This document shows positions 45,470 through 53,999 of a stretch of DNA of 64,000 nt, one piece after another. Position 1 is the stretch's first letter, and every line of letters begins with the position of its first letter. A program made the position numbers and the translations under genes. The notes beneath the pieces are model-generated. The model was not told the DNA's origin and made no database searches. It was given only the letters and a program-made list of their open reading frames with translations. Origin of the DNA: Pseudomonadota bacterium (GTDB lineage Bacteria > Myxococcota_A > UBA9160 > SZUA-336); the NCBI GenBank assembly GCA_003247575.1, contig QJZC01000004.1, positions 1 through 64,000 of the forward strand, given 5' to 3'.

Positions 45470-48172
45470 ATGCTAGTTGGGGGAGTGATTTCACCGTTGC
45501 ATGAGTTCGAGACGAAGCGGCCACGCAGGCGGCGCTGGATTCGGATCGCGCTCTCCGCCTTCGTAATCCTGGCCTTCGGAGCTGGCGCCGCCGGATCCGT
45601 CTGGCTGCTGCGCAGAGCGCCGGAGCTGACGGCGGAGGCCATCGGAAGCGCGCTCGGGCGCAAGGTCGAGATGCGACAGATCGAGGTGCGTCTCGGCTGG
45701 CGCGTTCGGGTCGAGGTGCGCGAGCTACGCGTCTACGAAACACTCCAGGCCTTCGGTGATCCCCTCCTCGAAGCCCCGCTCGCGCGGGGATATCAGTCTT
45801 GGCCGCGCGTGCTGCTCGGACAGCTGGTTCCGCAGGATTGGGAGCTCGATTCGCCTGTGGCAAGGATTCGTCTGGACGAGTCCGCATCGGGCTCGGAGAT
45901 CCCCGCGTTTCCCCTGGGGTCGCTCGCTGTCTCCGACGCCGTGCTGGAGATCGATGCGGGTTCGCGCGGCGCGTTTCGCATCGACCAGCTCAGCATGGAG
46001 CTCGGTCAACCACGCTTGCTGTCGGCGTTGATCTCGGGTGTCCGCGGCGAGGGCGCGGGTCGGATCTCGAACGCGAGCGGTGTACTCGGGCGCGCGAAGC
46101 TCGAGTTCTCTGCGGCGGGTGACAGCCTGAGCGTATCGGGACGCGTGGACAATGTGATCCTGTCGCGTGTGCGTCCCCTGCTCGGCATCGACGATCGCGT
46201 GCCGAGCCTGCGCGGTAGAGCAGCGGGCAGGATCGGTTTCGAGCGTGAGGGGAGCCAAGTGCAGATCGAGCTCGACCTCGAGCTGCGAAGTCTCCGCGCG
46301 GAGCTCACGGGGATCGAGTCCCAGCTCGTGACACCGAACGCCCGCATCGCCGCCCGGATCGACTACAGCCGTGGCTTCTGGCGAATCCGGCCGCGCCCTC
46401 TCACGCTCGGGGACTTCAGTGTGCGCGGAGAGCTGAGTGTCGATCCGCGGACGGACGGGCGTGTGCGCGCCGAGCTCGAGGTTGCCGACTTCTCGGCGAA
46501 ACGAGGCGAGGCGAAGGCTTTGAACCTGATCTCGTTGCTCGGGCTCCGCCTCGCTACCTGGCGCTCGCTCGACGAGCGACTGCTAGCGGGCGATTTCGAG
46601 GGTGTGTCGCTGAGCTTGGATCTTCCACGGGAGGGCTTCTGGCAGTCCTTTGCGTTTCCGCGCCCGCTCGCGGAGGATGAGTTTCGTTTCCGCGCGAAGG
46701 TCAGCGGGGGAGTTCTGGAGACGGGTCCTCGGTCCGCTCCGCTCGAGTCCCTATCCGGCAGCTTTGCGCTCCTCGGCGACGCGTTTCGCGTCGAGCAACT
46801 GAGGGTCGCACGTAGCGGTCAGCGCTATCCCGAGCTCAACCTCGAGATCGACGGGTTTGCTCGCTACACCAAGCTCCCGCCTGAGGACCGCGCGATTCCG
46901 AGCGGTCCGGGGCGCTCGCTTCCCGGCATCGGTCCCGCACTGGGCGCCCTGCGCGGCGACCCGGATCCGGCGACCGAGGTGGTCGGGCGAGCCGCGGCAG
47001 CCAGCGAACCACTCCGGATCGACTTCGAGAACCTGTCGATCGATTACCCCGGGCTTCTGTTCCAGATCCGGGACGCGAGGGGCCGAATGCTCTTCCCGAA
47101 GACGGGCCTCGAGATCCGCAAGGCACGGGCGGTGATCGCCGGGGGGCTGGCGGACCTCGACATCTCGTGGAACCAGGTCGCCGATCGGATCGATGCTCGC
47201 ATCGGATACGTCTCCGGCCCGACGCCCAGGCGTCGCATCCCTGCTGGGCAATGGCTGTCGGCCGAGCTCTCCATTCCCCACCTGCTGGTCGGCCCGTGGA
47301 AGCTCCGCGATGTCTCCACTCGCCTGACCGGCCGCGAGGGTCTGGTGCGCTTTGGAGCGCTGGAGGGTTCCACCAGCGGAGGACTGCTGGCTGGACGCGG
47401 CGAGCTCGACCTCACCCGAGACGAGCGTGCACCGATCCGCTTCCAGCTCAGCCTGAAGAACGCCGATGCGGCGCAGGCGACGGCGTTCATGAAGATCGAA
47501 CGCGGCGCGATCAGTGGCGAGGCCAATGCCGAGGTGCGCATCGACGGCGTGCTCGACTCGACGCAAGAGTTCATGCCGTCCGCGGATCTCGACGTCACCT
47601 TCCTGATGACGAATGGCACCCTCGTGGATCTGCCGATTGCACTCCAGATCGCGCGTCTGCTCTCACTCGAGGGCATTCGAGGCCTGTTCGGGCAGGCGCT
47701 CCCCTATCGGCAGCTGAGTGGACAGGTACTGCTACGCAAGGGACTGCTCTCACTCGAGGATCTGGTATTGACGGGTCCGCAGCTGCGCGCGCTCGCGGCG
47801 GGCCGGATGGACTTGAACACGGAGTCGCTCGAGAGTGACCTCGTCGTTGCGATTCTCTTCCTGCAGACGCTCGATCGGGTCATCGGCAGGGTGCCCCTGC
47901 TGGGACAGATGCTGCTCGGGGACGACGGCAGTCTACTGAGTTTGGGCTTTCGCGTCCGCGGTCCGTTCGCCAGCCCATCCGTGACTCCTGCAACCCCCGA
48001 GACCCTGCAGAGTGCTGCCGATTGGACTGGGGGCTGGCTGCGGCGTGTAGGCGACCTGATTCCCGGGTTGCGCTCCGGCGACGGGACGGAGGAGACTCCC
48101 CCTGCACCGCGGGTGGAGAAGCTGCGCCCATTGCTGCCCGCAGTGCCCGAGCCAGCTCCGGGAGGTCCATGA
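45470..48172 (+). CDS. AsmA/YhdP-like inner-membrane-anchored envelope protein
   Basis: This ~900-residue protein has a basic N-terminus (RPRRRRW), one membrane helix (about 25-48) and a long beta-rich periplasmic part. The C-terminal ~200 residues have the AsmA-like block, with GQALPYRQLSGQVLLRKGLL, LAAGRMDLNTESLESDL and the closing FRVRGPFASPSVTP. AsmA-family proteins are thought to bridge inner and outer membranes for phospholipid transport. The start is uncertain among ATG 45470, GTG 45485 and TTG 45497. It overlaps the rfaE2 start by ATGA, so the two are translationally coupled, which fits an envelope-biogenesis role. Confidence 0.82.
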   Translation: MLVGGVISPLHEFETKRPRRRRWIRIALSAFVILAFGAGAAGSVWLLRRAPELTAEAIGSALGRKVEMRQIEVRLGWRVRVEVRELRVYETLQAFGDPLLEAPLARGYQSWPRVLLGQLVPQDWELDSPVARIRLDESASGSEIPAFPLGSLAVSDAVLEIDAGSRGAFRIDQLSMELGQPRLLSALISGVRGEGAGRISNASGVLGRAKLEFSAAGDSLSVSGRVDNVILSRVRPLLGIDDRVPSLRGRAAGRIGFEREGSQVQIELDLELRSLRAELTGIESQLVTPNARIAARIDYSRGFWRIRPRPLTLGDFSVRGELSVDPRTDGRVRAELEVADFSAKRGEAKALNLISLLGLRLATWRSLDERLLAGDFEGVSLSLDLPREGFWQSFAFPRPLAEDEFRFRAKVSGGVLETGPRSAPLESLSGSFALLGDAFRVEQLRVARSGQRYPELNLEIDGFARYTKLPPEDRAIPSGPGRSLPGIGPALGALRGDPDPATEVVGRAAAASEPLRIDFENLSIDYPGLLFQIRDARGRMLFPKTGLEIRKARAVIAGGLADLDISWNQVADRIDARIGYVSGPTPRRRIPAGQWLSAELSIPHLLVGPWKLRDVSTRLTGREGLVRFGALEGSTSGGLLAGRGELDLTRDERAPIRFQLSLKNADAAQATAFMKIERGAISGEANAEVRIDGVLDSTQEFMPSADLDVTFLMTNGTLVDLPIALQIARLLSLEGIRGLFGQALPYRQLSGQVLLRKGLLSLEDLVLTGPQLRALAAGRMDLNTESLESDLVVAILFLQTLDRVIGRVPLLGQMLLGDDGSLLSLGFRVRGPFASPSVTPATPETLQSAADWTGGWLRRVGDLIPGLRSGDGTEETPPAPRVEKLRPLLPAVPEPAPGGP

Positions 48173-48642
48173 AAGCACGCGACAAGATCCTGAGCCGACA
48201 GAAGCTGCGGCCGGTACTGGCGCGTGCCCAGGCGCGCGGCAAGCGGATCGTGTTCACGAACGGATGCTTCGATCTGCTTCACGTAGGCCATCTGCGTAGT
48301 TTCGAGCAGGCGCGCAGCCATGGAGACGTGCTCGTGGTGGGAGTGAATCGCGATCGCCGAGTGCGCGAGCTCAAAGGGCCGGCACGTCCGATCATTCCGG
48401 AGGCACAGCGCGCGGAGATGGTGGCTGGGTTCGGCGTCGTAGACTACGTCGTGCTGTTCTCCGAGGATACCCCGAGTGCGTTGATCCGAGCGCTGCGCCC
48501 GGATGTGATCTGCAAGGGGAGCGAGTACCGGGGCCAGCCGACCGAAGAGCGTCGTACCATCGAGGCGCTCGGCGGGCGTTGCGTCTTTCTGCGTCAGACC
48601 CCCGGGGTGCGAACTTCGCGGATCCTCGCGAAACTCGCCTGA
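48169..48642 (+). CDS. rfaE2: D-glycero-beta-D-manno-heptose 1-phosphate adenylyltransferase
   Basis: This 157-residue nucleotidyltransferase corresponds to the C-terminal half of E. coli HldE and makes ADP-heptose for the LPS core. Signatures are VFTNGCFDLLHVGHLRSFEQ (HxGH motif), VVGVNRDRRVRELKGPARPI, and ICKGSEYRG near the end. GGAGG lies just upstream and the ATG overlaps the previous stop. The kinase half (rfaE1) is not in this window. It starts the tight run into moxR (13-base gap). Confidence 0.93.
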   Translation: MKARDKILSRQKLRPVLARAQARGKRIVFTNGCFDLLHVGHLRSFEQARSHGDVLVVGVNRDRRVRELKGPARPIIPEAQRAEMVAGFGVVDYVVLFSEDTPSALIRALRPDVICKGSEYRGQPTEERRTIEALGGRCVFLRQTPGVRTSRILAKLA

Positions 48643-48655
48643 GCCAGAGACTCCG

Positions 48656-49573
48656 ATGCAGGACACGATCGCGCGTTTGCGCAAAGAGATGGGACGGGTA
48701 CTGGTCGGGCAAACGGGGCTGCTCGATGGGCTGCTGATCTCGCTCCTGTGTGGTGGTCATGTGTTGGTCGAGGGTGTGCCCGGGCTTGCGAAGACGACCG
48801 CGGTCAAGGCCTTTGCGCGCGTGCTCGGACTGTCGTTCCGCCGCATTCAGTTCACACCCGACCTGTTGCCCGCAGATCTGCTCGGAACGCAGATCCTCGA
48901 TCCGGCCACCGCCGAGTTTCGTCTGCATCGAGGCCCGCTGTTCCAGCAGATCGTGCTCGCAGACGAGATCAATCGCGCTCCAGCCAAGGTGCAAAGTGCG
49001 TTGCTCGAGGCCATGGAGGAGCGACAGGTGACTTTGGCGGGACAGACGCTCGCGCTGCCCAAGCCGTTTCTCGTCATGGCTACACAGAATCCTGTAGAGC
49101 AGGAAGGCGTATATCCTCTGCCCGAAGCGCAGGTGGATCGCTTCATGCTCAAGGTTCGCGTCTCGTATCCGACTCCCGAAGAAGAGCTTCGCGTGGTCGA
49201 GCAGCGCAGTCGCGGAGCGGTGGAACTCGAGCCGATCCTGGATGCCGAGCGAATCGAGCGACTGATCCAGGCCGTCGCCCAGGTGCACGTCGAGCGCTCG
49301 ATTGCGGCCTATGCGATCAGCTTGGTGGGGGCGACCCGCGCGCGCGAACGCGTGCGGCTCGGGGGATCGCCGCGCGCGTCGATCTATCTGGTGGATGCGG
49401 CGCGCGCCCGGGCCTTTCTCGAAGGACGCGACTACGTGCTGCCCGAAGACGTGAAGCAGGTCGCCATGAGCGTGCTGCGTCACCGCATCTTGCTCAGCTA
49501 CGAGGCCGAGGCAGAGGGAGGGGAGCCCGAGGCGGAGATCGAAGCGGTCCTCGCCAAAGTGCCCGTTCCATGA
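48656..49573 (+). CDS. MoxR-family AAA+ ATPase
   Basis: This 305-residue AAA+ chaperone-like ATPase has Walker A GVPGLAKTTAVKAF, LLPADLLGTQILD, Walker B with sensor region VLADEINRAPAKVQSALLEA, sensor 1 FLVMATQNPVEQEGVYPLPE, and DRFMLKVRVSYP. MoxR proteins partner with VWA-domain proteins, as here, and are thought to remodel or insert metal into client proteins. The next gene overlaps its stop by ATGA. Confidence 0.93.
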   Translation: MQDTIARLRKEMGRVLVGQTGLLDGLLISLLCGGHVLVEGVPGLAKTTAVKAFARVLGLSFRRIQFTPDLLPADLLGTQILDPATAEFRLHRGPLFQQIVLADEINRAPAKVQSALLEAMEERQVTLAGQTLALPKPFLVMATQNPVEQEGVYPLPEAQVDRFMLKVRVSYPTPEEELRVVEQRSRGAVELEPILDAERIERLIQAVAQVHVERSIAAYAISLVGATRARERVRLGGSPRASIYLVDAARARAFLEGRDYVLPEDVKQVAMSVLRHRILLSYEAEAEGGEPEAEIEAVLAKVPVP

Positions 49574-50403
49574 GGGTGCGCGCGAGTCGGGACGCGCGTG
49601 GCCTGTTCGTCGGAGCGCGGCGCGACGTCACGCGGCCCTTCGCGGGGGCCTATCGCAGCGCGTTTCGCGGCCACGGATTGATCTTCGATGAGCTACGCGA
49701 CTACGTCCCCGGCGACGACGCCCAGTGGATCGAGTGGAACGCGACCGCGCGCCTGGCCCGGCCGATCACGAAGCAGATGCGCGAGGAGCGTGAGGCCGCG
49801 GTTGCGCTTTTGGTCGATGTCTCCGATTCAGGTCTGCCCGGGCATGGCGAGTCCTCGCGCAAGGCGGTGTGTGTTCGTGCCGCTGCCGCGCTCGCCTACG
49901 CGGCGGTACAGGTGGGCGACCCGGTGGCGCTCTGCTGCTTCGGGGGGCCGACCTTGCGCACCTGGCCCGCGCGCACGGGCCAGGCTCATCTCGAGCGACT
50001 GCTCCAGGGGATGGCTCACGCACCGGGTGGTTCGGACAGCGACCTGCGCGCGCCGCTTCACTGGGCGTGTGAGCGCTTGCCGCGTCATTCCATCGTGATC
50101 CTGTTGAGTGACGGCTACTGCGAGGACCCTGGCGCCCTGCTGGCCCTGTGCGCGCGCCGGCACGAGCTGATCGTACTGAGGCTCGAGGACGCCATCGATC
50201 ACCTCGCACCGAACGGTGCCCAGGCGCGGGTCGTGGCGGCCGAAGACGGACGTCTCGGGAGCTGGCGCGCGCGGGGACCGGTCGCCCGGCTGTCGCTCGA
50301 GCGTCTGCGGTCTCGCGGTGCAGTCGCCGGCTCGCTCGAGGGCACGCATGTGATCGCGGATCTGCGCCGCTTCTTCGCGCGTCGAGCGGGTTTGGTCGCG
50401 TGA
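49570..50403 (+). CDS. DUF58 (VWA-like) protein
   Basis: This 277-residue protein has the DUF58 core FDELRDYVPGDDAQWIEWNA (usual start RxYxPGDDxRxIDWxxxAR), then KQMREEREAAVALLVDVSDS, a MIDAS-like VDVSDS in which the DxSxS pattern is partly kept, and IVILLSDGYCEDPG. DUF58 proteins accompany MoxR everywhere in this operon type. There is no signal peptide, so it is cytoplasmic. It overlaps moxR and the lipoprotein gene at stop/start, so it is part of a translationally coupled chain. Confidence 0.9.
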   Translation: MRVRASRDARGLFVGARRDVTRPFAGAYRSAFRGHGLIFDELRDYVPGDDAQWIEWNATARLARPITKQMREEREAAVALLVDVSDSGLPGHGESSRKAVCVRAAAALAYAAVQVGDPVALCCFGGPTLRTWPARTGQAHLERLLQGMAHAPGGSDSDLRAPLHWACERLPRHSIVILLSDGYCEDPGALLALCARRHELIVLRLEDAIDHLAPNGAQARVVAAEDGRLGSWRARGPVARLSLERLRSRGAVAGSLEGTHVIADLRRFFARRAGLVA

Positions 50404-51365
50404 GCCTCCGGATCGCCTGTCTGTGTGCATTCGCAGCTCTTGCGTGCGCGGATTTCCGAGAGCGCGCGCAGGCGCCGCTCGAGCCCTTCGAAGTGCGCTC
50501 GGCCGTGGATCGGGTCGAAGCCTATGTCGGCGATTCCATCGGTGTGTCGATCGAACTCGACCTACCCGACGGCTATGTTGCGAGCCTCCCGCGACCGGAT
50601 GCGAGCGCAGAGTTCGAGACCGAGGCTTTGGAGCCGGTCACGCCCTTCCGAGTAGAGGGGGGCGTGCGCTATGCCTTCAAGTGGCGACTGCGCGCGCGTT
50701 CTCCCGGAGTCCAGGCCATTCCGAGTCTGCGCGTCCCGGTGCGTCTCGAGGCGCCGGCGCCCACCGGAGGTTCCTCCGCTTCGCCCCTCTCTCCCGCAGC
50801 TGGGAGCGACGGTAGAGCTGGGGATGCTTACGCAGATCTGCGTACTGCATCGCTGCCACTCAACGTGCGCTCGGTGCGAGCGGAGCTCGCAGCACGAGAT
50901 GTGCTGTTCGATATCCGCGCCGCGCCGCGCGGCTCGAACGAGGTGACCTACGCGATGCTGGCGGGGATCCTCGTCGCCTTCGGCTGGGCGGGGTGGGCGA
51001 TGCTACGGAGCCGTCCGAGTGTGAACTCGGCCCAGCTCGAACGGCTGCGGGAGGAGATCCTGGCGCGGCTGGAGTCCGCTCCGGACGACATCACCTCCGA
51101 GCGGCTGCGCGATCTGCGAGGGATGCTGCGGCGCTTCGTGCAGCTCCGCTTCGGGCTCCAGGGCGCGAGCTGGACGCCGGCAGAGCTGTCGCTCGGGGTC
51201 GATGCGAGAACCCGTGCGCTGATCGCCGAGCTCGAGCAGGTCTGCTTCGCGCCGACCAAGGACGGAGCGCGGACGCGTGATCTGCTCGTCGCCTGGAGCG
51301 TCATGTTGCGTGCGGGTACGGCTACGGACGTCTCCTCAGTGCCGAGCGGAGGGCTCGATGGCTGA
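50400..51365 (+). CDS. BatD-like/DUF4381-type lipoprotein with one membrane helix
   Basis: This 321-residue protein starts at GTG 50400, overlapping the DUF58 stop. The N-terminus SLRIACLCAFAALACADF has a lipobox-like ALAC. A beta-rich domain (about 20-190) is followed by a membrane helix (YAMLAGILVAFGWAGWAML) and a cytoplasmic helical domain with ITSERLRDLRGMLRRFVQLR and LIAELEQVCFAPTKDG. This corresponds in position to the DUF4381/BatD-like member of Bat operons. I infer assembly with the VWA proteins. The previous signal calls an N-terminal anchor, but lipidation is not certain. Confidence 0.72.
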   Translation: MSLRIACLCAFAALACADFRERAQAPLEPFEVRSAVDRVEAYVGDSIGVSIELDLPDGYVASLPRPDASAEFETEALEPVTPFRVEGGVRYAFKWRLRARSPGVQAIPSLRVPVRLEAPAPTGGSSASPLSPAAGSDGRAGDAYADLRTASLPLNVRSVRAELAARDVLFDIRAAPRGSNEVTYAMLAGILVAFGWAGWAMLRSRPSVNSAQLERLREEILARLESAPDDITSERLRDLRGMLRRFVQLRFGLQGASWTPAELSLGVDARTRALIAELEQVCFAPTKDGARTRDLLVAWSVMLRAGTATDVSSVPSGGLDG

Positions 51366-52404
51366 CGCGTTTGCAGCGGTGGAGTGGACGCGTGTGATCG
51401 GAAGCTTCGCCTGTGAGCGCCCGGAACTCCTCGTCTGCGTGTCCGTCTCTCTTCTGTGTCTAGGGCGCTTGGCGGTTTGCCGCGGCCCCTGGCGAGTGCG
51501 CGTGCCGGCAGTCGCGTCTTCCGAGGTGGAGCCGGGCCCGAGCGCGGATCTGGCTTGGCGCATCGGCATGGGACTGCGTGTGCTCGTGCTGATTCTCCTG
51601 GGACTCGCGCTCGCTGGGCCGAGCATCCGCTTGCCCGAGCAGCCGGCTGCCGGCTCTGGAGTCGACCTCGTCATTGCGCTCGACGCGTCGGGTAGCATGG
51701 AAGCGCTCGATGGACAGCTCGACGGAGCGCGCGTGACTCGTCTGGAGCTCGCGAAGCGGGCCGTGGCGGAGCTGATCCGAGAGCGCGCGGGAGATCGCAT
51801 CGGCTTGGTGGTCTTCGGACAGCGTGCCTACACGCAGTGTCCGCTGACCCTCGACCACGATCTGGTGCTGCGAGCCCTGGCGCGCGTTCGCATCGGAGAT
51901 GCGGGAGACTCGACGGCAATCGGCGACGCGGTCGGACTCGCGGTGCGACGGCTACGTGCCGATGGCGCACGGAGCGACGCGGAACGGGTGCTCGTGTTGT
52001 TGACGGATGGCCGCCAGAACTCCGGCGAGATCTCGCCCACGACGGGTGCGAGGCTCGCGGTGCGCGAGGGGATTCGAGCGCATACCGTGGGAATCGGGAC
52101 CTCCGGTGTGGTGCCATTCGCGTCCGAACGAAGCCCGCAGCCGTTGCGCTTCGAACGCATCGACCTGGATCGTGAAGCGCTGATTCGATTGGCGCAGGCG
52201 ACCGGTGGCGAGTTTTTCGCAGCGCGACGTCCTGAGGACGTGCTGGCGGTTGCCGACTCGATCCATCGGCTCGAGGCGCGTCCAATCCAGGAGCTGGGTC
52301 CTGAGCGCCAAGTCTCCGCCGTTCCCTGGATTCTGTGGGCCGCGCTGCTCGCGCTCGGGCTCGATGCTTCGAGCCAGTACGCGCTCTTGCGGAGGCTCCC
52401 GTGA
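51358..52404 (+). CDS. batA: BatA-like VWA-domain membrane protein
   Basis: This 348-residue protein has a hydrophobic N-terminus, two membrane helices (one near 22-40, the second ~75-97), a VWA domain and a C-terminal helix. The MIDAS is intact: DASGSME (DxSxS), DSTAIGDAVG (Thr) and LLTDGRQNSG (Asp). The final LWAALLALGLDASSQY segment is the C-terminal anchor. The ATG at 51358 lies eight bases inside the previous gene. BatA/BatB pairs act with MoxR in stress and envelope integrity, but the substrate is unknown. Confidence 0.9.
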   Translation: MADAFAAVEWTRVIGSFACERPELLVCVSVSLLCLGRLAVCRGPWRVRVPAVASSEVEPGPSADLAWRIGMGLRVLVLILLGLALAGPSIRLPEQPAAGSGVDLVIALDASGSMEALDGQLDGARVTRLELAKRAVAELIRERAGDRIGLVVFGQRAYTQCPLTLDHDLVLRALARVRIGDAGDSTAIGDAVGLAVRRLRADGARSDAERVLVLLTDGRQNSGEISPTTGARLAVREGIRAHTVGIGTSGVVPFASERSPQPLRFERIDLDREALIRLAQATGGEFFAARRPEDVLAVADSIHRLEARPIQELGPERQVSAVPWILWAALLALGLDASSQYALLRRLP

Positions 52405-53999
52405 TCTGGGCCGCAGGCGGGCTCGTACTCGGCGTGCTGGCGATGGGGGTGCACTTCGCCAGGCGAAACAACCAGGAAATGCACGCGTGGCTTGCCAGCG
52501 ATCCCTATGCGCGACGTCGCTGGGCTCGAGTGACAGCGACCTCGGTCGCCGCTCTGCTGTGTGCGCTCGCTTGGATGCTGTCACAGCGGATCCCTCCGGG
52601 ACTCGGACGCGGTGCGGGCGACACCGTGCTGGTGATCGACGTCTCACGGAGCATGCGCGCCCAGGACGTTCCGCCCAGCCGGCTACGCCGCGCGGCGCGT
52701 CTGGCCGAACGGCTCGTCGCACAGGAGTCGGGGCAGCGTGTGGGGCTCGTGCTCTTCGCGGGTGATGCCTTTGCGGCGCTGCCGCTCACGCTCGACCGCG
52801 ATGCTGCGTTGCCCTATCTGCGCGCCTTGGATACCGAGCTGATCTCCCGTCGCGGAAGCGATGTGGCCCGCGCACTCGAGGTCGCCGCCCGTCTGTTCGA
52901 CGCCGAGTCCGAGCGTCCCCGGCGCATCCTGCTGATGTCGGACGGCGAGCATGCGGGGCCACCGCTGGCGGGCGTGCTCTCGCGGCTCAGAACGGCCGGT
53001 ATCCGGATCTCGGTCGTCGGTTTGGGCACACCGCTACCGGTTGCACTTCCGGCCGATCGCGACAGCCAGGTGCTCGTGGATGCGGCCGGCCGCGAGGTTC
53101 GATCGGCCTTGCAGGCGGATCTGCTGCGCGAGATCGCACGCGAGGGGAGCGGGCGGTACTGGGACGAATGGCGCGAACGTCCCAGCGAGGCCGAGATCGG
53201 AAATTCGCTGCAGAGGTCTGCCGCGGCCTCGTCGAGTGGCAGCGAGAGTTTCGTGCGGGTCCTTGCGCTGCTCGTCTTCTGCCTGCTCGCGTTGGAATGG
53301 CGTGCGAGCATGGCCCTGGCGCCGAGAGCTCGTGTGGGGCGACCGGGGCCCGCGCTCGCGCTGCTGGTCGGGGCGCTGCTGACCCTCGGTGCGAGCTACG
53401 AGGAACAGCTTCTGGCGGCGGACCATGCGCTCGAGGAGGGCGACGCCCAGTCCGCACTGCGGATCTATCGAGGTCTGGAGGACTCGCGCAAGCCGCACCC
53501 CGACCTGGAGCTACGCATCGGGAACGCGCTCTATCGGTTGGGACGCTTCGAGGAGGCAGCTGCGTACTACCTCGCGCTCACTCGAGCGGACGTCGTGTCT
53601 GCGCCGCGGCTACGCTTCCGAGCACAGTTCAATCTGGGCAATGCCTTCGCCGAGCTCGGGCGCTACGGAGAGGCGGCGAACGCCTTCTTTGCCGCGCTGC
53701 GCGAACAGCCAGGGCACCGAGAGACGCTCTTCAACTACGAGTGGGTGCTCGAGCGTGTCGAGGCCGGTGGGGGGGGAGAGGGAGAGCTCGATCCGAGCGC
53801 CGACTCCGAGGAGGCGTTGGCTGCGCTCCCGTCGGATGGAGCGGGCAGCTCCGAGCTCGCGCCCATGGGCGATCTGGAAGCAGAGCGCTGGCTCGCAGGG
53901 CTCGAGGATCGACTCGACGACGTGCTCCGCGATCAGATCGAGCGCGAGCTATCAATGAGCGGACAGGAGGGTGAGCCCCCAGGAGGTCAAGCCTGGTGA
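52401..53999 (+). CDS. batB: BatB-like VWA protein fused to TPR (BatC-like) domain
   Basis: This 532-residue protein starts at GTG 52401, overlapping the batA stop. It has two N-terminal helices, a VWA domain with VIDVSRSMRAQD (DxSxS), RRGSDVARALE and LMSDGEHAG, then two more hydrophobic segments. From about 340 it has TPR-like helices (DHALEEGDAQSALRIYRGLE, FNLGNAFAELGRYGEAANAF). The end is acidic and polar. In classic Bat operons BatB and BatC are separate; here they are one polypeptide. The MIDAS Thr is replaced by Ser in GSD. Confidence 0.88.
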   Translation: MIWAAGGLVLGVLAMGVHFARRNNQEMHAWLASDPYARRRWARVTATSVAALLCALAWMLSQRIPPGLGRGAGDTVLVIDVSRSMRAQDVPPSRLRRAARLAERLVAQESGQRVGLVLFAGDAFAALPLTLDRDAALPYLRALDTELISRRGSDVARALEVAARLFDAESERPRRILLMSDGEHAGPPLAGVLSRLRTAGIRISVVGLGTPLPVALPADRDSQVLVDAAGREVRSALQADLLREIAREGSGRYWDEWRERPSEAEIGNSLQRSAAASSSGSESFVRVLALLVFCLLALEWRASMALAPRARVGRPGPALALLVGALLTLGASYEEQLLAADHALEEGDAQSALRIYRGLEDSRKPHPDLELRIGNALYRLGRFEEAAAYYLALTRADVVSAPRLRFRAQFNLGNAFAELGRYGEAANAFFAALREQPGHRETLFNYEWVLERVEAGGGGEGELDPSADSEEALAALPSDGAGSSELAPMGDLEAERWLAGLEDRLDDVLRDQIERELSMSGQEGEPPGGQAW